A program made the translations under genes and the position numbers. A stretch of 64,000 nt of DNA, from the NCBI GenBank assembly GCA_949317995.1, contig OX439051.1, forward strand, positions 45,759,250 through 45,823,249. Direction: 5' to 3'. The DNA comes from Acholoe squamosa (taxonomy: Eukaryota; Annelida; Polychaeta; Phyllodocida; Polynoidae). The notes beneath the pieces were generated by a model. It saw nothing but the letters and a program-made list of their open reading frames with translations, was not told the origin of the DNA and did not search any database. Shown here piece by piece: positions 55,957 through 64,000 of this stretch. Position 1 is the stretch's first letter. Each line of letters starts with the position of its first letter.

Positions 55957-56616
55957 TTCACTCAATTTATCGCTGGTTTCTGAGACTCGGAGCATAAGAC
56001 AATAGCCTGGGACAAATGGAAAGATGATACTTCTTTCAATGATTTGTTCCTGGCTATAGAAAATTATGACAGAAAGAAGCGATTGTTAGGTGCTAATGCA
56101 CCCCCTGCAAGAGCTTCGGCAGTTAAAAGTGAAATCCCTGTACTGGAATACACCGCTTCAGTTGAATCTGGATCATTGGATTCCGACTATGAATATGTCT
56201 CTGATGAAAATGGGGAACATATAGGATCAGTACAAATCGCCGGTAAATACTATCGGCAGAAAAGATACAGGAAGGTGGGTTTGAAGAAGAAATCTAACTT
56301 CATTAAACCTACCGGTAATGCCTCGCCGGTGCCACCCCAGCTACCGGTACCTCAGAAACCGGTATCTCAACTACCGGTACCGCAGCTTCCCAACTTCTCA
56401 ACTCCCCAAGTAGCAGTGTCTACTGCTCAAGGTGATTTTATGGAGAATTTGTTTACCTGGTTAATAGATGCACTGATATGCCCACGGGTGGATAAATCCC
56501 AAAGACAGTGTTACCGATGTCAAGAATTCGGTCATTTTGCTGCCAATTGTATTGCGGAGAAACCTGTATATAGGTCGCGGATGAGTTTTTCTACAGTAGA
56601 AGATAAGGAAAACTAG
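55957..56616 (+). pseudogene. gag C-terminal part, copy C
   Basis: After another stop (TGA 55981-55983) the frame reads KWKDDTSFNDLFLAIENYD, EYVSDENGEHIGSVQIAGKY, a Pro/Val-rich linker with repeated LPVPQ, and the zinc knuckle CYRCQEFGHFAANC (about 56509-56550). It ends EEN-like (DKEN) at TAG 56614-56616. The longest open piece is 56044-56616. Confidence 0.85.
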
Positions 56617-56655
56617 AGGGGGATTCTGTTATGGGCAAGCAACGGGATCCCAGAA

Positions 56656-57684
56656 ATGTCACTTGCCATGATATCACCAACAGTGGTACAGAACCGAATG
56701 TATTCGCCCAATACTGAGGTGGTTGGGGAGCCCACTCAGAAGATTGGGGAATCCGGTATAACAGGTGCCCAGGGAGCATGGGGGAAACCAGGTACTGGAT
56801 TAGAGGTAGGAGGTCATTTGTTGGCCAGGGTTGGTAGTGCTCACCTACCCCCAGGTCATCCTTGTCTGGAATACCTAAAAGGATGTGGATGTGACCCGGG
56901 TGTGAAAAATGAGGCTTCTGTAGTTACTGATATACCTCCCGTGTTACAGGGAAGGCAGTGGTATGTTTCACTTACTGTCAATGGAAGACCCGCTGAATTC
57001 CTAGTGGATATGGGAGCTAACCACTCATGTGTCTCTCGGAAGGTAGTGGATCTTATTCCGGATGTGCATGATACTCTCCTAATGGGAGGAAATGGCCAAA
57101 CGGCCGACGGTAGTAAGATGCAGACATATGGTAGGACGTGTGTAAAATTGCAATTGGAGGGTACTCACGAGTATGTGATAACCACCACCATTGTCGGTAT
57201 AGCGGATGAAGGGATATTAGGATTGGACTTTGCAATACTGTATGGAGCAGTGTTAGACCCACGGTCAGGTGTATTGAGTGTGAAGCATCCTTATCCAGTT
57301 AGAGTACAGTGAGTATTGAGGCAAGTCAACAGTGTGGCATCCGTCGCCCAAACTGTAAAGATTCCTGCGGGAGTAGCATGTGACGTCCTGATCCGGAGTA
57401 ATTCCGAGTTAAGGAATCAAGCTGCAGTAATTGAGCCGGATACAGTTATGCTGGCTGCTATAGGATTGGAATCGGTTGATACAATAGTAGCCAATGGTGC
57501 TTGGTCAGTCACACTAGTTTCCAACCCAGGTACTAAGACAATATATTTGGAGAAAGGATCCATTTTTGGTAACGTTACATTGTCTGAGACAGTAACGAGT
57601 TGTTTCTCCAGTGAGATGTATGGAGAAGGTTCCAAATCTATATTAAATGTGGATAGGATCATAGAGCCTTGCTGTGGTATCTGA
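56656..57684 (+). pseudogene. protease and pol remnant with internal deletion, copy C
   Basis: AHLPPGHPCLEYLKGCG is followed by FLVDMGANHSC, where the normally invariant catalytic DTG is DMG. Then ADEGILGLDFAILYGAVLD. A TGA at 57310-57312 interrupts; the frame continues with RQVNSVASVAQTVKIPAGVA to NVTLSETVT. Here it jumps to SSEMYGEGSKSILNVDRIIE, which corresponds to the residues after the GPY/F module at the end of pol in copy A (about 4501-4560). About 2.9 kb of pol is therefore missing. Confidence 0.82.
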
Positions 57685-58307
57685 CTTGAGTGTGCTGGGT
57701 GTGTTCGAGACACTACTACTACAGTTAGTAACAGTAACTCTACAACTTTAAAGTATACAACTATTCTTTAAGCAACTACACTGTGGGAAACCCCCATAAA
57801 CTATATATTGTTAGAATCGTGAGATCAAGCCTGATTCAATGCACTTGATAATTAGTGGGTCTGACGCACATGGATTGGAACCGCTCTACGTGCTCAGCAA
57901 CAAAACTGTCAGGCAGACAGTCAGATCGTGAAAAATTCAAAGTTTGCCAGAAAGTAGACGCTCCAAGGGTTCTAGATCCAAAAGAATTTTTCAAATTGGA
58001 TGGTTCTAACCGGTCCATATTGAATGTCTAACTGAATGCACCCAAAGGTATGGAGGCAGGCTCTATGTAACATGTAGTGGCCATACATGGCTCCATGTCC
58101 ATGTGTTCTCAATTGTCGGTGCTGTATCATCAACTTAACCACATATGAAATATGAGTATATAACCCAGTGAACTACTGCACAGGTCGATTCCCTATTAGC
58201 TGTCCCTCCCCAGCCCTATTGTGACTAAATACCCAACACTGGTCAAGGTTTAGTCAGTTGGTAGGGGTCAGACCTTGTGCATCTTTAGACTTCGCCCAGG
58301 TTTTAAT
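57685..58307. other. Junction and LINE 5' untranslated region
   Basis: The first 100 bp may be the last part of copy C. From about 57800 the sequence is probably the 5' UTR of the L1-type LINE. The exact border is not visible; no LTR, target duplication or ORF. Confidence 0.4.
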
Positions 58308-59789
58308 ATGTCAACATCAAATGTCAGTGATCAATGTGGGGGTGCTGTATCTATTCCAACCAGTGCACCACTGGTCACAATGGAGAGCAACTCATCTGGG
58401 GAAGGGGAGACCCCCATAGACTGTAAAAACACTGACAAAGCAGTGAAAAAAAGAATGCCTGACGAAGCAGGACTGTCTGATGACGATACTGATAGAAAAC
58501 TGAGGGTCACCGAAGAAGCCCACCAACACCAGTCTAACAGCGGGGTAGCTGGTACTGCTAGCAAACCTACACTAACCCAGAACATCAACCCTGAGGAGCT
58601 GAGTTTACTCACGCTAGCTAGAACTTTAGCCAGGATCGAGGAACGGCTTATCAGAGTCGACAATACTGGTCAAACTACTGCAAACGACATCAAGGAATTC
58701 AACGATAACCTTTCAAGTGTGGCGGAGGATGTAGAAATCAACAAAGGCGACATCCAGGTCCTGAAGGAGCAAGTCGCTAAGCTCCAGAAGGATCTAACGG
58801 AAACAAAGAACGAACTATCAGAGATGAAAACCAAGCTGGAGGAAACTGAGATACAGGTTAAAGGAAATAAGGCTCACCTCGAGAGAAATGAGGACAACAC
58901 CATCAAACAGGAAGCGTACTCAAGAAAATTGAACTTACTGCTGGATGGCCTCCCAGAGGGTGAAAACGAAACATCTGAAAGTTTGAGGGCAGAGTTGGGA
59001 AGAATCTTTTGGCGTCATGCAAAAATGGAGAGTAGCTGCATTGACGTGGCTCATCGCATTACGAGGAACCCTGGACAAGCTACAAGGCCTGTACTAATAA
59101 GGCTGAAATTCCTGGTTGCAAGAAATAAATTGTGGGGGCGAAGAGCACAGTTTAGGGACTACAAAGTAAACGGTGCCCAACTCTGGCTCAGTGAGGATAT
59201 CCCCACCAAACTGAAAGGGGAACTAGCTAAAGTTAAAAAGACGTATTGGGTGGCCAAGAACCATGGCACTTACAGAGAGGTGAGAATGTCGGGCACATCC
59301 CTGTACCTCGATGGCAAGCTCTACAACAAAGAAAACTGGGACACTCTTCCTGAATATCTGGGACCAGAGGCTCTGGCTACACTAGAGAATGAGAACACCG
59401 TAGTTTTCTTCACCAAGGCCTCCCCTTTTAGCAACCACTACCCTGCTACATTTAAGATTGGAGACAAGACCTACACATCAATGGAGAAATACCTCGCCAT
59501 ACAAAGGTGCATTATCGCAAGGCGTGACGACTTAGAGAGACAGGCATGGCAGCTGGATGTGCCTGCCAAGCTAAAGGGCATACTACACAAGTGCAAGGAA
59601 GAGCACAAGGACGAATGGATCGCTAAACCCAAGTCCATTGCAATGGAAGGGATTAGGGCTAAGGTCCAACAAAATCTACTCATTCGCCAGCGTCTCCTTA
59701 GCACAGGAAATAAGGTTATTGGTGAAGCCTCAAAAGACGCTGTATGGGGCATAGGGATGAGACTGACTGATAAGAACGCCTTAAACTAA
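58308..59789 (+). CDS. LINE ORF1: coiled coil, L1-type RNA-binding domain, NADAR domain
   Basis: ATG at 58308 (the open frame extends to 58275 without an ATG). Residues 1-110 are Ser/Thr/Glu-rich. About 120-205 is a heptad coiled coil (LKEQVAKLQKDLTETKNELS). About 205-350 resembles the L1 ORF1 RRM and C-terminal domain (RKLNLLLDGLPEGENE, DVAHRITRNPG, RPVLIRLKF). From about 364 it reads as a NADAR/YbiA-like domain: VVFFTKASPFSNHYPATFKI, YTSMEKYLAIQRC, RQAW, then RQRLLSTGNKVIGEAS and WGIGM. The chain stops at TAA 59787-59789, although the same frame continues with the expected last NADAR motif. NADAR proteins act on ADP-ribose/NAD-related substrates; here the role is unknown. Confidence 0.85.
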   Translation: MSTSNVSDQCGGAVSIPTSAPLVTMESNSSGEGETPIDCKNTDKAVKKRMPDEAGLSDDDTDRKLRVTEEAHQHQSNSGVAGTASKPTLTQNINPEELSLLTLARTLARIEERLIRVDNTGQTTANDIKEFNDNLSSVAEDVEINKGDIQVLKEQVAKLQKDLTETKNELSEMKTKLEETEIQVKGNKAHLERNEDNTIKQEAYSRKLNLLLDGLPEGENETSESLRAELGRIFWRHAKMESSCIDVAHRITRNPGQATRPVLIRLKFLVARNKLWGRRAQFRDYKVNGAQLWLSEDIPTKLKGELAKVKKTYWVAKNHGTYREVRMSGTSLYLDGKLYNKENWDTLPEYLGPEALATLENENTVVFFTKASPFSNHYPATFKIGDKTYTSMEKYLAIQRCIIARRDDLERQAWQLDVPAKLKGILHKCKEEHKDEWIAKPKSIAMEGIRAKVQQNLLIRQRLLSTGNKVIGEASKDAVWGIGMRLTDKNALN

Positions 59790-59864
59790 GAGCTATGGTC
59801 TGGAAAAAACCTGCTTGGTAAAATTCTTCAGGAGGTGCGCCAGGAATTTGAGGATACTGCATAA
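59790..59864 (+). pseudogene. Detached C-terminal end of the NADAR domain
   Basis: In frame with ORF1 after its stop: LWSGKNLLGKILQEVRQEF and a TAA at 59862-59864. NADAR proteins end with a W-x-G-x-NxLG-x-x-LM-x-VR pattern, which this matches. The TAA at 59787 is therefore read as a nonsense mutation in an originally full domain. Confidence 0.75.
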
Positions 59865-60245
59865 CTTACTCGGTCCCAAAATGTGTACATGTATGTGTAT
59901 ATGTGTGTATTGATGGTAATGAATGCAACAACTGGGTATAACCATGTGGTGCTCAAGATTCATTCAACTTAGGGATGGATCTTCTTGTGTGTTTATGTTT
60001 ATCTGTTATTTGTGTGCGCAAGATTATGTACATCATTTTGGTAGTTGTGTTATTGTATTTCGTTTCTATGAGGTGCCAACAGAATGTTAGCAAGGCGTAT
60101 ATGATGATATATGAGTATTGTACCCTCACAGCATGGCTGTGGATGATTGTAAGACAACTGAACCTAAAAAGTAGAGTTATTGATACCCCACAAATTCTGT
60201 GTAAAACCAAACATAATATGACCCCTATTCTGAATCCAAAAGGCT

Positions 60246-63098
60246 ATGACCAATAACACAAGAGTGATTAACCTATGCTCTTTTAATGTTAATGGCATAA
60301 GGGTGAGAGATAAGCGAAGAGCTATTTTCAAGAAGCTAAAGGATGAAAGTTATAATATTGTCTTCCTTCAGGAAACCCACTGCACAGCAGAAGTAGAAAA
60401 GATTTGTAAGGCTGAGTGGGGTGGTGATATGATATGTGCAAATGGCAGCTCATCATCCAAAGGTGTAGCCATACTCTTCAATAGAAATTACCCTTACAAG
60501 TGCCTAGAAAAGACACTGGATGCCAATGGGAGGTATATTATATTACACATCGAGGTTCAGGGAGTGGATTATGTCTTATGCAATATTTATGCTCCAACAC
60601 AAAACTATGAAGCAGACCAGATGGCTGTATTAGATGAAATATCAGATAGATTAAAAGGCTATGAAGTCGAAAACCTTCTCCTTGGAGGTGACTTTAATGA
60701 AACCCCGGACCCATATATAGACAGAAGGGCAACTAATAGTATAAGGGCAGCTAATAAGCAGTATAGGAAGCAAATATACAGTCTACAAGATACTCTCAGC
60801 TTAGTGGATATATGGAGAGTTAGACACCCTAATTTATGTAGATATTCTTTTCATAGGCAGGAGCAAGCATCCAGGATAGATTTCTGGCTAGTGTCTGAGC
60901 ATTTGACAGGCTTTGTTCATAAAACAGATATCCGTCCTGGAACGCTATCTGACCACAGTAAGGTAACACTGGGAATCTCCAGTGCTGACCAGGACAGAGG
61001 CCCAAATGTGTGGAAGTTTAATAATACCCTTCTCTCAGATAAAGACTATGTGAATCAACTTAAGACTATGCTTGGAAAATGTAAGATAGAATACCAGGAT
61101 CTGGCACCCAATGCGAAGTGGGAGATTCTGAAGTATGAGATAAGGAAATTTTCAATTAACTACAGCAAAAAGAAGAAGGCAGAGTCTAAAAAGGTAGAGA
61201 GGGAGGTAACAAACAGTCTGGGCAAATTGACTGCAGCCTTTGATGAGGGCCATGATGTAATTGATGAAATGGAAAGTGTTAAGAGAGACCTAAAAGATAT
61301 TGAATTAAAGACAGCTAGAGCCATCATGTTTAGGTCAAAAGCGAATTGGTCCCAGTTAGGTGAACGACCAACCAAATACTTTTTGAATTTAGAAAACAAG
61401 AATTTTATGGACAAACTTATTACTCAACTGAAAGATCAAAATGGGCATATAGTCACTGAATGCAAAGATATCCTTAGCGTACAGAAGCAATTCTACAGAA
61501 ATCTATACTCAGATAGCTATAGAGAGTTAGATGATATTGATGACCGTTGTCCCTTCACAGATACAAACAACTTAGCTGTCTTGTCTGACAACCAGAGAGA
61601 GATGATAGAGAGACCCTTATCAAAGTCAGATTTTCTCAACAGTCTTAAATCCTTAAAGAATGGGAAGTGCCCAGGCACTGATGGGCTAAGTGCGGAGTTT
61701 TATAAGTTCTTCTGGACTGATATTGGGGATAATGTTAGTCAAAGTCTACTCTATGCCACGGAAACGGGCAGCTTGAGCCAAGAACAGAAACGTGGCATTA
61801 TAACCCTTATCCCTAAAAAGGAAAAAGATAGACTCCAGCTAGGAAACTGGAGGCCGATCAGCCTGCTGAATACAGACTATAAGATCTACACCAAGGCCCT
61901 GGCAGAAAGGATAAAACCCCACCTCCCTAGTATTATAAGCTCAGATCAATCTGGATTTGTTAGGTCAAGGTATATAGGAACAAGTATTCGCACAGTTGAA
62001 GATATATTAGCATACACCACAAAGTTAAGTCGCCCTGGTATTCTGATGGTGGTTGATTTTGAAAAAGCATTTGATAAGATAAGGTGGGAGTTTATCTTTA
62101 AGGCACTTGAAAGGTTTGGATTTGGGGAAAAATACATCTCATGGGTGAGGATATTATATAAAGACATTGTTGCCTGTGTCATAAATAATGGGTACACAAG
62201 TGACTGGTTTGAACTTGCATGTGGAACCAGACAGGGATGCTGTCTATCGCCTTTTTTGTTTGTTATTGCTGTAGAACTGTTAGCTCATAATGTACGCATG
62301 AATGTAGATATTAAAGGTATAAGACTTGGTACTAGAGAAGTAAAGATATGTCAATATGCTGCTGATACCACTTGTTTTATCGAATCAGCAGCAGCTCTGC
62401 ATCACCTGCTAGACTGTTTGAGAAGGTTTAGGAGGTACTCTGGTCTAAAGGTGAATAGATATAAGACACAATATCTTGCACTTGGTGGTATTGACACTAG
62501 TCAGACTGGATTGGAGGGTCTTGCAAGGAGCGAAAGATTGATTGTCCTGGGCATCTCTGTAGCACCGAATAGGACAGAAGCCCAAAATTACTCGTGGAAC
62601 TTTGAACCCCAGATACAGAAAATCACCAACATAAGTGATGATTGGAGGCACCGCAACATCTCACTCAAAGGTAAAACTATCATCATAAACAGCCTAATGC
62701 TACCATGTGTGACGTTCCCGGCCTCAGTCACCACTACACCATCTAGAGCAATAGATGAAGTCAATAGAATTATTGACAAATTCCTATGGGGCTCCAACAG
62801 GAACAAGGTAGCCAGGGCACGTGTTCAGGCACAGACTAAACATGGTGGACTTGCAGTAGGCAATTTTAAAATGAAAATCATTGTATCTAACATAAACTGG
62901 ATCAAAAGGTTCTATTGGGATACCACCATGGTTCCATGTGATTTTATTAAGTTATTTCTCCATGAAGTGTCTGGCTTGAAACTGTTCATTCATACAAAAT
63001 CAGATATTAACATACCACGAGAAGCAAGCCCATTCTATTATCAGGTTCTCAAGGACTGGCATGAATTCCAAAATAGTAAGAGAAACGGAGGTCCGTAA
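60246..63098 (+). pseudogene. LINE ORF2: endonuclease and reverse transcriptase
   Basis: ATG at 60246. AP endonuclease: CSFNVNGIR, VFLQETHC, GGDFNETPD, SRIDFWLVS and TLSDHS, all catalytic positions present. Long linker, then RT: NGKCPGTDGLSAEFYKFFW, GNWRPISLLNTDYKIYTKAL, DQSGFVRSRYIGTSIRTVED, MVVDFEKAFDKIRWEF and TRQGCCLSPFLFVIAVELLA. The catalytic box reads YAAD (62355-62366) instead of YADD: GCT for GAT in the first Asp codon. The frame ends early at TAA 63096-63098 because of a 1-base frameshift shortly before it; the protein continues in another frame. Confidence 0.9.
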
Positions 63099-64000
63099 TG
63101 AAGTATTGTGGAAAAATAAGTTTATTACTATCAATAATACACCAATATTTTGGAAGTCGTGGAGGGAGGCTGGTATTGTCAGGGTTGAAGATTTACTGGA
63201 TAATGGAAGTTTTATGTCAGACACTCAAATTTCTCAAAGGTATGGTGTTCAGTGTAACTTTCTTCAGGCTCTACAAATCCGACAAAGTATACCAGGTAGC
63301 TGGAGAGCTAGCATATCCAGTGACGAAATTCAAAGGCCAAATGACTGTATTTGGGTCATTGATAATACCCCAGATGTAGTTAATCTCTTTTCAACATCAA
63401 GCAAGGAATTGTATTGGATAGTTCTATACCGTCACTCACAACAATTGCCAAGGAATGAAATGAAATGGGCAAAAGTCTTTCCTGAGGTCCAATTTACAAA
63501 GGTTCCATGGTATGACATATATATGTGTCCATACCAAGTGAGTAGGGAAACAAAGTTACAATCATTTCAATATAAGGTACTCCATAAAATACTAGCTTGT
63601 AACAAATACTTGTTTGATATACGTGCAAAGGAAAGCCCAGAATGTGTATATTGTGATGGTAAGACTGACACTCTTGATCACTTCCTTGTGAAATGCCCCC
63701 CAGTAGCCTACTTTTGGAAGTCAGTCATACGATGGATAAACACTGTTGCTAAGATTGATACAGGGAATTTAGATGAGCATGAATTGATACTTGGATTATG
63801 TAGAAAAATTCCAAATGGTGATATCATCAACAATGTAATGCTTAGAACCAGGTTTTACATTTATAGGCAGCGTTTGTATCACAAGTGCCATCTTGATCTG
63901 TTGCAATGGATATATGCAGTCTGGAGAACAAGCAAAAGAGGTTTAGGAAATGGGAGGCTATTTTGGACTCAATGTAACCGCTATGCATACACTGAAAGAA
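63094..64000 (+). pseudogene. LINE ORF2 C-terminal region, shifted frame
   Basis: The +1 frame is open to the window end (RNEVLWKNKFITINNTPIFW). It holds the C-terminal zinc-binding motif CVYCDGKTDTLDHFLVKC (CX2CX8HX4C, near 63643-63696), as found at the end of L1/Tx1-type ORF2, then a helical tail. It belongs to the same protein as 60246-63098. Confidence 0.85.

Larger units (their letters stand above)
53090..57684 (+). mobile_element. Ty3/Gypsy LTR retrotransposon, copy C (internally deleted)
   Basis: 5' LTR, primer-binding site, a long gag with several breaks, the protease, then a deletion that removes RT, RNase H and integrase and rejoins at the last residues of pol. No ORF3 and no 3' LTR are seen. 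By sequence it is closer to copy A than to B (shared LTR start, EEN gag end, EYVSDENGE motif). Confidence 0.85.
57800..64000 (+). mobile_element. L1/Tx1-type LINE with two ORFs (runs past the right edge)
   Basis: ORF1 (coiled coil plus RNA-binding domain plus NADAR) is followed by a 450-bp spacer and ORF2 (AP endonuclease, RT, C-terminal CCHC). The two-ORF layout, the L1-like ORF1 and the RT motifs fit the L1/Tx1 clade. It carries at least three inactivating changes: a nonsense codon in ORF1, a substituted catalytic residue in RT, and a frameshift in ORF2. The 3' end is outside the window. Confidence 0.9.

Overview
This window is animal genomic DNA. It holds spliced GT-AG exons of a seven-transmembrane receptor, long repeat-rich introns, and many retrotransposons and non-autonomous DNA transposons. 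The mix (Ty3/Gypsy, L1/Tx1-type and CR1/Jockey-type LINEs, mariner-, hAT-, piggyBac- and Harbinger-type miniature elements, many minisatellites) fits a marine invertebrate. I cannot name the species, and the deuterostome versus spiralian choice is open. There are no bacterial or organellar features.

Layout. 1-19953: two related Ty3/Gypsy copies in the same orientation. Copy A enters from the left edge inside gag and has an almost intact pol and a large extra open reading frame (ORF3) after pol. Copy B is more decayed: it has lost the gag N-terminus, part of the protease-RT linker and the whole integrase, yet still carries a recognisable ORF3 relative. 19954-23030: a low-complexity repeat field carrying a decayed minus-strand LINE. 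23031-30300: intergenic DNA with miniature elements, a 30-bp minisatellite and an unusual cluster of four CRE palindromes plus an RFX-type X-box. 30304-51368 (minus strand): nine 3' exons of a GPR158/GPR179-like class C receptor, covering the end of the ectodomain, all seven membrane helices and the cytoplasmic tail. Its introns hold most of the satellites and miniature elements. 51369-53089: a 55-bp array whose units each repeat the receptor exon's 3' splice-acceptor module, interrupted by two hAT-like miniature elements, one of which contains a nested TTAA-type element. 53090-57684: Gypsy copy C, with a 5' LTR, primer-binding site, long gag, protease, and an internal deletion joining protease-linker sequence to the extreme end of pol. 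About 57800-64000: an L1/Tx1-type LINE with ORF1 and ORF2, running off the right edge.

The most unusual systems are: (1) LINE ORF1, in which a coiled-coil/L1-type RNA-binding protein is fused to a C-terminal NADAR (YbiA-like, ADP-ribose/NAD-related) domain; (2) the Gypsy ORF3, a Cys/His-rich protein after pol, preserved in two diverged copies, with twin CRE palindromes just upstream in copy A; (3) the tandemly amplified splice-acceptor module upstream of a receptor exon. All retroelement copies show inactivating lesions: frameshifts, nonsense codons, deletions, or a substituted RT catalytic residue. Everything comes from reading the sequence and the translations; no database search was possible.
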